From Vibrio atypicus (GTDB taxonomy: Bacteria; Pseudomonadota; Gammaproteobacteria; Enterobacterales; Vibrionaceae): DNA of 64,000 bases. Shown here in pieces: positions 26,159-34,516 of this stretch. Numbering within the stretch: the first letter of the stretch is position 1; each line of letters begins with the position of its first letter. The stretch is taken from NCBI RefSeq assembly GCF_009811315.1, contig NZ_BLID01000014.1, positions 1-64,000 of the forward strand, in the 5' to 3' direction. The notes under the pieces were generated by a model. The model had not been told where the DNA came from, did not search any database, and worked only from the letters and a program-made list of their open reading frames with translations. The position numbers and the translations under genes are program-made.

Positions 26159-27970
26159 TCAAACATAATCAATATCCCAATCTTCATTATCTACAATTAC
26201 AATTTCTTCTTCGTCTTTCTGGGGTGGGACAAGCTTAGTATTGCTGATGCTCTTTGCTCTTGCGCTATTTTCTTGATGCCTAGCTCCACGCCTACGAGAT
26301 CTAATTTTCTTTGTTTCAAGAATTGAACGGTCAGCAATTTCTTCAATTTTGATCTCTGAATCGATTTCCTTATCTTCGTCATATTCTGCTGAATTTAATT
26401 CTGCTAGATATTTCATATTGTATTTATGCTGCCACAGAGAGACTCTACTAGCATATTCATAATCTATAGCATTAACCGTAAAGTATTCGTTCACATCTTC
26501 ATCTAACACCCAAATGACTGCCATACACTCTGGATTATATTTGAACTGCACTTTATGATTCCCTTTTTTACCCCTATACCCAGCTAAACGTTCACTGCTG
26601 TATGTCAGCCCTTTATAAACGGTTACACCTGCTTTGGTTAGTTGTTTGCTATCAACAATAGCGAATTTAAAGTCCAACTCATCTTTAGGTCCAGAAAACT
26701 CTTCAGGCTCCCATTCTTGACACCCATTTCGCCAAGCGATATTCGGACAATTAGTGCCTCTCTGGTTAGAGCCTTTATGATAAATATCTACTAACCAAAT
26801 CAAGTAAATTTCTTGAATTTCATCTAGTGTAAGAGTAGCTTCATCCACTGAATCATAACCCTCTCTCTGAAGGTATTGACTAAAAGCTTTCCCTGGTAAA
26901 TCGTCTAATAGAGAAGTATTGATCGTCCCGTATTTACGTTCGACATCAGGCTTATTGTCAGGCACTTCGACTCTGTTTTGATGAACATTGATCAACAGTG
27001 ACTCACATGCTTTATCAAAGGCTTTAGACAAGAATTCTTTACCATTATCAGTTACGAGCAAGTCAGGGATACCGTAACATAGCCATTCATTTTCAATTGA
27101 TTCATATGAGGACAATAAGTCATCTTTGCGTTGTATTGCATTTTTTAGGGCTAACGATACCGATACGTAACTGGGTGGCTCAAAACCTAAATAAAAACCA
27201 ATTACGGCTTTACTATAACAATCTACTAACTGCGTGAGCCAAGGTCTTCCTAAAGTAACTCGATGTACTGGGTGTACCGCAAATATATCAACCATTGTAT
27301 GGTCTATTTCCACCCGCTCTAATACGGCCGAGGTTGTTATCTTCTTTCCCATCCGGCGGAATTCTCTTTTAGCAACTCGTTCGCCTTTCTTTGCTACTAA
27401 CACTTCGAAGGGCGTTTTCTTTTTAACCCGTATTCTTACAGACTCGTATTTAGGATAAGAATAATTTGTGCCGTGCGTTAAGTTATATTGTCGAACTTTA
27501 CGCTTAACTCGCCTGTGTGCCGAGCTGATATTGATCTTTCGACCAGAAATAACTCTTTCAACTGCTTGTTCCATTATCGAATCAACAACTGGTGAAACTT
27601 TAGCCCCCCTATTTCCTCTACTTTTAAAGTTAGGAGCTAAACTAACCGGGTTATAACCGGAGGCTCTGAAAACTAACCACCACCTGTATATTGATATCGA
27701 ACTTGGAATATTTGTGTCGTGTAACCGTTGCAGTGCGACGCGATATGGTTCGATTGTCTTGGGAGTGATTTTTTCGCACTTACCAGCTAAAAAACGAAGA
27801 ATGCTTAGACGAAAAGTAATCTGATTGGCTATATTTTCAGGAAATGCGGATATATCTTGATATATTGCTTCATCGACATCGTTGGAATCAACGACCCTAT
27901 CATTCTGCTCAAGTTTTTCTTGCTGAAGTGCTGACTTCCTATGAAAACTTGAAAATGATTTCTTAGGCAT
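26159..27970 (-). CDS. tnsB: TnsB, DDE transposase
   Basis: About 603 residues. The catalytic triad of the retroviral-integrase-like core is visible: D in VEIDHTMVD near residue 219, D in LLVTDNGKEF near 308, and E in PDVERKYG near 343. N-terminal helix-turn-helix regions bind the end repeats. It cuts and joins the transposon 3' ends. I use the ATG at 27970, which overlaps the tnsA stop by 8 nt (ATGCCTAA), instead of the longer frame inside tnsA. The C-terminal tail is charged, as expected for the TnsC contact. Confidence 0.95.
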   Translation of the reverse strand: MPKKSFSSFHRKSALQQEKLEQNDRVVDSNDVDEAIYQDISAFPENIANQITFRLSILRFLAGKCEKITPKTIEPYRVALQRLHDTNIPSSISIYRWWLVFRASGYNPVSLAPNFKSRGNRGAKVSPVVDSIMEQAVERVISGRKINISSAHRRVKRKVRQYNLTHGTNYSYPKYESVRIRVKKKTPFEVLVAKKGERVAKREFRRMGKKITTSAVLERVEIDHTMVDIFAVHPVHRVTLGRPWLTQLVDCYSKAVIGFYLGFEPPSYVSVSLALKNAIQRKDDLLSSYESIENEWLCYGIPDLLVTDNGKEFLSKAFDKACESLLINVHQNRVEVPDNKPDVERKYGTINTSLLDDLPGKAFSQYLQREGYDSVDEATLTLDEIQEIYLIWLVDIYHKGSNQRGTNCPNIAWRNGCQEWEPEEFSGPKDELDFKFAIVDSKQLTKAGVTVYKGLTYSSERLAGYRGKKGNHKVQFKYNPECMAVIWVLDEDVNEYFTVNAIDYEYASRVSLWQHKYNMKYLAELNSAEYDEDKEIDSEIKIEEIADRSILETKKIRSRRRGARHQENSARAKSISNTKLVPPQKDEEEIVIVDNEDWDIDYV

Positions 27971-28652
27971 AACAACCCAATTCAAATTCAGACTCAAGTG
28001 ATAGTGGAGTCTCTAAGCTCGTCTGGAGGAGGTTTCGAGAGAGTAAATCACACAGGAATGGTAATATTTTTCTTCCATTTAAGCCGAGGTGATGCCCTAA
28101 ACTCTTTGCTGTTTGCGTACCATTCCGTTTCAAAGTAGTAAGGAGAATTTGATGGAAGTCGTTCAAGTTATCTCTTGAGGCATATCTATGCAAAAGCTTA
28201 AGGTTGTTAAATATGACCTCATCCAGTATGTCTTCCTCTACAACCAGCTCTAGCTCTAACCCTATGTCAAACGCACCTTGAACTTTTGCTTCCCATTCAC
28301 AATGAAACTCCTCGTTTGAACTTTCCTTGTCGGACTTTACCTCGTACAGCTTATATTCTCCGGTATCAAATTGAACTAGAAAATCTGGAACATAAGTATG
28401 GGTCTTACCATTTAGGTTGTATGAAAATCTTATCGGTTGAGAACAAAAGCGAACGATACTAGGTTCGAAATCAAAATGATAACAAGCGGCACATTCTAAA
28501 AATGATTCTACCGTGACTCTTTTTCCCATCTTAGCACTGACGTAACGGTGTATGTTTTTTCCACGTGATTTAGTTAAGTTTCGAGCAGGAGTGTCAAACG
28601 CAGTTTCAAGTTCAAGCAGGGTGGCTGTAGAAAGGGAAGGTAGAGCAGACAT
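27963..28652 (-). CDS. tnsA: TnsA, 5'-end endonuclease
   Basis: 229 residues. A restriction-like fold with E in VTVESFLE, PDF near residue 88 and EVKSDK near 102 gives the PD-(D/E)XK active site. Followed by a C-terminal helix-turn-helix-like region. TnsA cuts the non-transferred strands, making transposition cut-and-paste; it works as a complex with TnsB. Begins 127 bp from the transposon right terminus. A truncated relative lies at 56-232. Confidence 0.94.
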   Translation of the reverse strand: MSALPSLSTATLLELETAFDTPARNLTKSRGKNIHRYVSAKMGKRVTVESFLECAACYHFDFEPSIVRFCSQPIRFSYNLNGKTHTYVPDFLVQFDTGEYKLYEVKSDKESSNEEFHCEWEAKVQGAFDIGLELELVVEEDILDEVIFNNLKLLHRYASRDNLNDFHQILLTTLKRNGTQTAKSLGHHLGLNGRKILPFLCDLLSRNLLQTSLETPLSLESEFELGCYA

Positions 28653-28710
28653 AATATTGCCTCTTCACGATTTTGTCGTAAACTTACACAAGTTTAGACC
28701 ATGAAGAGGC

Positions 28711-28779
28711 AATATCAAATTATGGCTGTACCAAAAATCAATATATGGTTGTAAATATCAATTTATGGATGTTTCAACA
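28711..28779 (-). repeat. Transposon right end with three packed TnsB sites
   Basis: On the minus strand the terminus TGTTGAAACATCCATAAATTG begins at 28779. Three almost adjoining copies of ACAnCCATAnnTTGATn lie at 28753-28772, 28733-28752 and 28711-28729. Packed sites next to tnsA define the right end. The tnsA promoter should lie within or just after these sites, so TnsB may regulate its own operon. Confidence 0.88.
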
Positions 28780-28818
28780 GCGGCTCTTAATATTTCGATT
28801 TTTAGAATAATCGCAAGA

Positions 28819-29068
28819 TTACTCTTTACCGAATACGTTGTTCTCTTGCTCTTGTACGCGGATGAAAGTCGTACGCTTAGTTAGCTCTTTAAGCTTTGCT
28901 GCGCCTACGTATGTACACGTTGAGCGTACACCGCCAAGGATGTCAGAGATCGTTTCGTTCACGTCTCCACGGAATGGCAATAGAACGGTTTTACCTTCAG
29001 CTGCGCGGTACTTAGCCACACCACCAGAGTGTTTCGCCATTGCAGACTCTGAAGACATGCCGTAGAAC
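28819..29068 (-). pseudogene. guaC: 3' fragment of guaC (GMP reductase)
   Basis: From a break near 29068 to the stop at 28819-28821 the frame encodes the last 80 or so residues of GMP reductase: FYGMSSESAMAKHSGGVAKYR, AEGKTVLLPFRG, DILGGVRSTCTYVGA, and the end KRTTFIRVQEQENNVFGKE. Everything upstream of FYG is missing and replaced by unrelated AT-rich DNA, so no enzyme can be made unless this DNA is integrated next to a complete guaC. The transposon terminus is 39 bp beyond the stop codon. The fragment is the known kind of homing site for I-F3 elements. Confidence 0.92.
28847..28878 (-). other. Protospacer of the homing guide in guaC
   Basis: 32 nt in the minus-strand direction, covering codons KRTTFIRVQEQ of guaC. 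It matches the spacer at 22819-22850 except at positions 3, 6, 9, 18, 21 and 24, all synonymous third bases. The flanking two bases on the PAM side are CT (28880-28879). The transposon terminus lies 67 bp beyond the PAM-distal edge, on the correct side but farther than the roughly 50 bp usual for this family. Confidence 0.9.
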
Positions 29069-29608
29069 CTAACACAAACACAACAAACACCTTAATAATC
29101 AAAAGCTTAACCACAATTGCCATGTACATAAACACAGCACTTTTCCCCTTATATAACGCTGATTTACATTTGTTTTCAGTGGGTGCCGCCATTTTTGTCG
29201 CCACTATTTTTGCTTATCATGTGACTTTTCTATTTTGAAACGTTAACTGTACCTATTTGTTGAATCCGTCCAAAATGCTAGTTTTTGCTGCACGATATTT
29301 AAAAAGCAAAAATCATACGTAGGGTTAAGAATGGGGATGAACCAACAACGATAGTAGATTTTATAGATGAGAGTAGAGCAAGAAAGCTGTTTAAAATGCT
29401 AGACCAATTAGGCAATGAGTTCGACTTCAGATTTGTTTTCAGGGTCTTGTTAGTCATTGATTGACGAGAACTTTATGTACAAAAGCTGTCTGACTGGTCG
29501 ATTTTCTCTCCCAGTCAGTTTTGAATGAGCACTCTCACACACCTCACTCAGGCCACTAAAAAGTCAGCCCTCTCGTAAATCAACTTCACAACGGCTCAAA
29601 AGTGACAA
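29069..29608. other. AT-rich junction region without an intact gene
   Basis: About 540 bp between the guaC break and the nuclease gene. The left half is AT-rich and shows nothing I can name. At 29303-29464 (+) a 53-codon open frame without a clear start (KIIRRVKNGDEPTTIVDFIDE..., ending VLLVID) looks like the tail of a lost gene, and a terminator follows it. The region marks the switch from transposon-plus-guaC to backbone DNA. Confidence 0.5.
29490..29523 (+). terminator. Rho-independent terminator after a gene remnant
   Basis: CTGACTGG and CCAGTCAG form an 8-bp perfect stem around a 13-nt loop, extended by flanking A/T pairs and followed by TTTT. It stands 26 bp after the stop of the open frame at 29303-29464, which supports that frame having been a real gene end. 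Confidence 0.65.
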
Positions 29609-30907
29609 CTACTCACCTAAATTAATCACCGTTCTAAAAAACTTCATGTAAGCACTATGTAATTGAGAGCCTGGCGTAATATCTAGCGTATCAATCCTAT
29701 CTAATAACGTTAGTCTAAAGTTCACTCTGGAGCGTGAAGCTTCAAAATCGTATTTCTCTTTTAATCTATCAATTGTCCAGTGCAACTGTTCATCAGACTT
29801 TTTATTTAAGACCAAACTCAGCGTGTAATAGTTGGGCTCACCGTCGTCTCTTTCTTCACGCCTCAGAGACAGATAATATGGCCAATACCCAGATTCAAGC
29901 CCCAGTTCTCTGATTTGTCCTACATGCGTAAAATTAAGCTCGTTCTCTTCAATTTCAGAGGCGAATACAGCGCCATAAGGTATAGATTTCGCCAGCTCCT
30001 CTTCCAGTTTTTCGAAAAGATAGAAGCTTTCAAGGTCAGATAAGTACAGATGTTGAGATTGTACTAAATGGTAAAGTGGTTCTGTGAGAATTGTCGGTTC
30101 ATAAGGCACCAACCCAAAAAATTTCTCTGGGGTTAACTCAGATAAAGTCAGTTGCGTACCATTAGCGATTATTGTCGTATTTTTCAGTAGAGACAAACAG
30201 TTCTGATGACGCTCACACAAGCGCTTGCTCACCTTATACCATGTCTTTTCAATCGGATATTTATATTCAGAATCAACGATTCGCCTAATGTTAGATAGCT
30301 CGTTTTTCACCTTTTTATCCAAGTCGTGCAATTTGCATATGTCTGCGAGAGCTTCAGATAACCACTGATCCCCTATTTGTGTATACGCGTCATCCCAATA
30401 CTTGTGTTGCTTCTCATGACTATCAGACAGAATGAATACCGACAGCCAGTCTGGATAGTTATCTTGGATAAATCGGCGATAAGCAGTTAACTGTCCTTTC
30501 TTTGCTGTATCACCATCTTTGCGTTCGATGACAATCAGGGTTTTGGACAAGGCATCCATTATTACGATATCGATTCTTTGTTTGTTGTCGATCACAAACT
30601 CTGTAAACACCTGAGCATCATGGTAGCTTCTAGAGAGAAGTTGGAACTTGTCTGTTTCTTCTAAACGGGCGCCTTCATTCAATACTGAGATGAGCAGGCG
30701 TTTAATGAAAAAGTCTTGCTGCATGTGCCCTTCTCGTGGGTTAAATAGCCAATGTAGAACTTGGCACATCTGCGTTTCGAGCAAGTTTACGTAGTCTCCA
30801 ACATAACTACACGAGTAATGCGTACGTCGAAGCAGTTGGTAATCGGGATCACTTAATAGCACATTTAAAGCTCGGGTGAGCGTTGAAACTGGGGTACTCA
30901 CTTCCAT
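29609..30907 (-). CDS. PD-(D/E)XK nuclease-family protein
   Basis: About 432 residues. Around residues 108-125 the sequence RIDIVIMD-x5-TLIVIERKDGD gives the D...ExK core of the restriction-endonuclease fold, typical of the PD-(D/E)XK family proteins annotated from prophages and defence islands. The rest shows no membrane segment or second catalytic motif. I start at the ATG at 30907, with GGAG six bases before; a TTG at 30919 extends the frame. It is last of the leftward block, 75 bp after the cysteine-cluster gene. A DNA-cleaving defence role is likely but unproven. Confidence 0.7.
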   Translation of the reverse strand: MEVSTPVSTLTRALNVLLSDPDYQLLRRTHYSCSYVGDYVNLLETQMCQVLHWLFNPREGHMQQDFFIKRLLISVLNEGARLEETDKFQLLSRSYHDAQVFTEFVIDNKQRIDIVIMDALSKTLIVIERKDGDTAKKGQLTAYRRFIQDNYPDWLSVFILSDSHEKQHKYWDDAYTQIGDQWLSEALADICKLHDLDKKVKNELSNIRRIVDSEYKYPIEKTWYKVSKRLCERHQNCLSLLKNTTIIANGTQLTLSELTPEKFFGLVPYEPTILTEPLYHLVQSQHLYLSDLESFYLFEKLEEELAKSIPYGAVFASEIEENELNFTHVGQIRELGLESGYWPYYLSLRREERDDGEPNYYTLSLVLNKKSDEQLHWTIDRLKEKYDFEASRSRVNFRLTLLDRIDTLDITPGSQLHSAYMKFFRTVINLGE

Positions 30908-30982
30908 AGTGGGCTCCAATAATTAATAAACAAATTGAATGGAGGGCTGTTTGATATCTAAACGCACAAATTCCACTTTCGG

Positions 30983-31285
30983 TTACTCCGCCAGTTCTGA
31001 GCTTAACGGCTCTAACTTGTCCGGTAAGGTCTTACAGATAGAGAGATTTATCTCAACGAAGTCTTCCCAAGTGTAGGTGGACGAGTAGTTTTGCAGATAC
31101 TGTAACTCTACTCGACAGATATCTGGCCTAGACTCATATATATTGCAGTGTTTGTTATCCTCATTGAGGTGGCAGCAAATACCGTCTCCTCTATCCAAGA
31201 ACTTTGTCTCCTGGGATAAGTCAACATTCGAGCAGCACTTCCCACACGAATAGCATGGGAAGGATGCCAGAGCTATCTGACTCAT
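30983..31285 (-). CDS. YkgJ-type cysteine-cluster protein
   Basis: 100 residues with a cysteine pattern FPCYSCGKCCSNV ... GICCHL ... HCNIY-x5-ICR, that of the YkgJ/UPF0153 metal-binding family (probably zinc or iron-sulfur). The ATG at 31285 overlaps the stop of the upstream membrane protein by 4 nt (ATGA), so it belongs to that system. Its biochemical role is unknown; such proteins may modify or metallate a partner. Confidence 0.8.
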   Translation of the reverse strand: MSQIALASFPCYSCGKCCSNVDLSQETKFLDRGDGICCHLNEDNKHCNIYESRPDICRVELQYLQNYSSTYTWEDFVEINLSICKTLPDKLEPLSSELAE

Positions 31286-32990
31286 AGCTTCATTAACCAA
31301 GCACGTGTACTATCGAGGTTGTTTGATTCAAATGGCAAATCTATCTCTCGTTTACGTATCTCTTGCGATAGCATGTAACTTCTTTCACTTTCGCAACAAA
31401 TGGACTCTAAGCTAGTAGTAAACCTTGTCAATTCCTCTGGAGAAAGGTTGAACTCAACCTTAGAAAGCTCGATCAAGTATCGGTCGATCTCGGCATTCAC
31501 CTTTTGAAAGTACTCTAATGTCTTTTTCGTTTCTGACTTAAACTGATCGAGGTACTCCCAGACTTTTTTCATTAACTGACTGTGATCCAAAAAGTAGGTA
31601 ATACCAATAGTCATTAGGCCTGTCGCAACAGCGCTAACGAACGATGCGAGTTCTGTACCTAGAGGGAAAGTCATTAATGTTGCCAGTTGTTGATTGAGCA
31701 TTACTCCCATAGCAACAGCGACACCAGTCGATAAAATGCGTGTCACTTCACGAGCCAAAGCGCTAGGGCCAAGATGCTCAGGGTTGAAGAAGAGGACCTT
31801 GGCCGCTGAGACCAAACTAGACCATGTTTCTCGCAAGAGTTTGCCTATCAGCTTTTGAGTCGTGAAGAAGATATTCATAATGGTCGTGCTCAGACTAGAT
31901 AACGCCCCAGCTAAAACCCCATGACTAAATTCTTGTAAGATATCTTTGAATCGGACTTTTACTCTGTGCCAAATGTTTAGCGACGTGTTTTTTAACTTCT
32001 CGAGAAAATTCTCAAGAGTAAAATTATCTTCTGTATCTTTAAAAGCTTGAGGAATCGCATCTTTTAATTCAAACCAAACCTCTGCAAGCACTAGCCCCAA
32101 TGCCTGCCTTACCCCCATTTTCAAACCAGCCTTGCCAGACTCCATCGCTGTACTTTTAAAAAACTTACTGCTGGTGTAATAAGAAAAATTAATCTGTTTA
32201 TCGTAAGCTTGCCTTGCTCTATTATCGGCCGCGCGCATTTTGTCTTCATCAAGACTCTCAAGAACCTCAATGTGCTCATTCTCTTTGGCAATTTTACTCT
32301 CTAATTCACGTTTTTTATGCCGCTGCTCTTTTGTCCCAGTGGGCATCGATGCTAAACGTTGCTTGTTTTCTTCTATACGTTGACGTTTATTTTCAATTGT
32401 TCTTGGAACGACCGTGGTCAGGAAATCATCCATTGAATGATCTGACTTCAGGTTATTGATGTAACTGTGGGTCGATTGAAAATTTGACCTCTGGTTGGCC
32501 AGTTCTACGCCACTAAGTCCCGCTAACACTCTTCCTGCATCATCGTGAACTTCATGAGAGGAAATGATATGGTCAAGCTGACGCTGCTCACTAGAAGACA
32601 TTGTTGTACCACGGTACTCATCGACTAACTTACCATCTCGTTGAAGACGTTTGTCTTCTTTACCTTTAGCCAGATAGTTTTTATCCGAGTGGTAAAGGTC
32701 CTCTTTCTTTGGCTTGCCATTTCTGTGTGTCAGGACGTTACCGCTCTCATCGTGCTTAATAGGCTTGTAATCACCTCTATTGACATAATCTTGCTGGACA
32801 CTGTTAGACATGAAAATGTCCTTGTCACCTTTTTGATGCTGACGAACGTTATGGATCGTCGCCACATCGCCACCTTTTTTATCTTCGAACAACAAAAAAT
32901 CCAGGCCAAACGTGGTTACCAGACTCTTAGTGACAGTTTTATTGAGCTCATCAACTAAACAATATTTTTGTGACGTAGTTTCTGACATAT
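31282..32990 (-). CDS. HNH-like protein with C-terminal membrane region
   Basis: About 569 residues. Near residues 135-190 the sequence LDHIISSHEVHDDAGR ... NFQSTHSYINNLK has the DH...N...H spacing of HNH-type nucleases. Charged linkers follow, then a C-terminal third with hydrophobic glycine- and alanine-rich helices (VAVAMGVMLNQQLATLMTF, FVSAVATGLMTIGITYFL) and a coiled-coil end. I prefer the ATG at 32990 (MSETTSQKY) over the one at 33003; neither has a strong ribosome site. A hairpin with terminator-like form lies just upstream. It is the largest gene of the WYL/TerB block; a membrane-associated nuclease effector is a plausible but unproven reading. Confidence 0.55.
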
Positions 32991-33003
32991 CACACAATTC
33001 CAT

Positions 33004-33028
33004 TTAAAGAGGGAGGTGCTCCTCCCTT
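33004..33028 (-). terminator. Hairpin between the glycine-rich and HNH-like genes
   Basis: On the minus strand AAGGGAGG-AGCA-CCTCCCT followed by CTTT: a stable GC-rich stem with a short T-rich tail, just before the HNH-like gene start. It could partially terminate transcription and lower expression of the downstream gene, or block its ribosome site. Confidence 0.5.
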
Positions 33029-33055
33029 GAATCTATAACTTAACGAAAGGTGATG

Positions 33056-34120
33056 CTACTTCTTCGTGCTGCTCGAAGCCGCAAGTACAATCTCGATTTC
33101 TGATTCATTGATAACTTGCATCCCTTCACTGTCCGTTTCTATCTCAACGATGTTTTCATCACTCAGCACCACGTTGCCGTTCTCGTCATGTTTTGGCTTA
33201 AACAACGGTGTCGTGATGATATCGGTAAGAATGGCAGCGATCTGGTATCCATTGTGGATCAGACGAATGACATCATCTTCAAATTTAGAAATGTCAGTTT
33301 TTGTTGAAATCAACTGATCAAAAGCTTTCAGGCTGTCAAAATACTCTCTGAATACGCTGTAAAGACGGTCTGTTTCTGAGTAGATTTTATCAACGTAGAG
33401 CTTGGTTTTATCGAGTTGCGTACGTCCTTTCTCCATCTTCTCAACGATTTCATTGACTTCTCTTCGGGTCTTTCTCGCATCACTCAATGCTTCTTCCGCG
33501 TGCGAGGCAAAAGCCCAACCTGCGATTGCCACAATTGGGGCAGCAACGACGCCTCCAAGTACCATTGCTCCACCAGCCATTCCGAATCCACCCGCAGCAA
33601 TAGAACCACCACCGATTGCGGCCATTGTGGCATTGTAGGCAGCCGCCCCTGACAGAGCAGCAATCGGAGTCCCTGTTGAAGCGGCAGCCACAGCCATCAC
33701 GCCACCATATACGGCGTATGCTGCCGCAGCGCCAGCGGCGCCAGCCCCCGCCACCTTGCCCATGTATGCAGTCGTAGAAAGAGCAAGCCCATCAATCTCG
33801 TCGAGCTTATGCTGTGGAAAATCGACTGCGATGTCCTTGGAATTGCTTTGATTCAGCTTTTCTAGAAGCTTCTCAGCAATCGTTCTGAATTCCTTAAAAT
33901 CACGACCGACGTTTAACTGAAGCTCACCAAGCTTAGTTAGGCTTTGGTTGGTCAGATCGTTTTTTTTGTCGAAAACCGCTTTTTCATTGTTGTACTTACG
34001 TTTAGAATCCTCAACAATCGCGTTGGCTTCAGATTTATCTTGGTATCCATCATAGCCTTTTTTGGCCCCGAACCCTGCTGCAGCTACCGCAGCACCAGCT
34101 AGAATAAATGGTAATGGCAT
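33056..34120 (-). CDS. Glycine/alanine-rich membrane protein with coiled coils
   Basis: 354 residues. It opens with a hydrophobic segment (PLPFILAGAAVAAAGFGAKKGY), has a coiled-coil region to about residue 110, then 90 residues of glycine-zipper-like sequence (AGAGAAGAAAAYAVYGGVMAVAAA ... GGGSIAAGGFGMAGGAMVLGGVVAAPIVAIAGWAF), and a second helical part. This pattern suggests a membrane-inserting or pore-type protein. The family is not recognised. It lies 3 bp after the TerB-like gene in the same operon and before the HNH-like membrane protein. Confidence 0.6.
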   Translation of the reverse strand: MPLPFILAGAAVAAAGFGAKKGYDGYQDKSEANAIVEDSKRKYNNEKAVFDKKNDLTNQSLTKLGELQLNVGRDFKEFRTIAEKLLEKLNQSNSKDIAVDFPQHKLDEIDGLALSTTAYMGKVAGAGAAGAAAAYAVYGGVMAVAAASTGTPIAALSGAAAYNATMAAIGGGSIAAGGFGMAGGAMVLGGVVAAPIVAIAGWAFASHAEEALSDARKTRREVNEIVEKMEKGRTQLDKTKLYVDKIYSETDRLYSVFREYFDSLKAFDQLISTKTDISKFEDDVIRLIHNGYQIAAILTDIITTPLFKPKHDENGNVVLSDENIVEIETDSEGMQVINESEIEIVLAASSSTKK

Positions 34121-34123
34121 GAT

Positions 34124-34516
34124 TTATTTCTCCAAAAATGTCTGAGCTTCTGTCACAAGAGCTATCTGGCGTTGGACCCAATCCTTCAGTTCTTCAAGTC
34201 GTGGTAACTCGACACCAATGCTTTCTGCAACATGTTCAAGGAATTTACTTTCACTTTCTGCGAGACTCTGATCCGCGTAGCCCAAACCTACAAGCTCAAT
34301 GAGGAAAGCCATTTTTGGTGCGTTCTCAGTCAACAACGACGATAGTTCAACCAATTCGAAGGCTCTGTCAAAATCAACGCTATCGCTACATTGAGCAACG
34401 ATGGTTTCCAACAGCAAAGTCTCACGCTCATCAATGTGACCATCTACAGCAATGAGCTTTTTGGAAAAATGGTACAACGCTGATTGTTGCTCAAGATTAA
34501 GGTATTGAATAAACAT
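34124..34516 (-). CDS. TerB-like small helical protein
   Basis: 130 residues. LYHFSKKLIAVDGHIDERETLLLETI, followed by further helices with KMAFLIELVGLGYADQSLAESESKFLEHVAESIG, matches the TerB/TerB-like fold, in which acidic residues bind metal. TerB proteins occur in stress and phage-resistance systems near membrane partners. The ATG at 34516 with AAGGA seven bases upstream fits; it overlaps the end of the WYL gene by 20 nt. Part of the WYL operon. Confidence 0.7.
   Translation of the reverse strand: MFIQYLNLEQQSALYHFSKKLIAVDGHIDERETLLLETIVAQCSDSVDFDRAFELVELSSLLTENAPKMAFLIELVGLGYADQSLAESESKFLEHVAESIGVELPRLEELKDWVQRQIALVTEAQTFLEK

Larger units (their letters stand above)
363..28779 (+). mobile_element. 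CRISPR-associated Tn7-like transposon, type I-F3
   Basis: About 28.4 kb bounded by inverted TGTTGAA termini with TnsB-type internal repeats at both ends. It contains tnsA, tnsB, tnsC, tniQ, fused cas8/cas5, cas7, cas6, two short CRISPR arrays and an xre gene, and lacks cas1, cas2 and cas3: the signature of RNA-guided Tn7-like elements such as Vibrio cholerae Tn6677. Cargo occupies the left 17 kb. The tnsA (right) end faces a guaC fragment, the expected orientation for insertion at guaC. The flanking 5-mers (TTTCC at 358-362, GCGGC at 28780-28784) do not match, so no target duplication is visible. Confidence 0.93.

Noticed and set aside
28819..29068. Functional guaC gene
   Set aside because: Only the last 80 or so codons are present; the barrel and nucleotide-binding N-terminal three quarters are missing.
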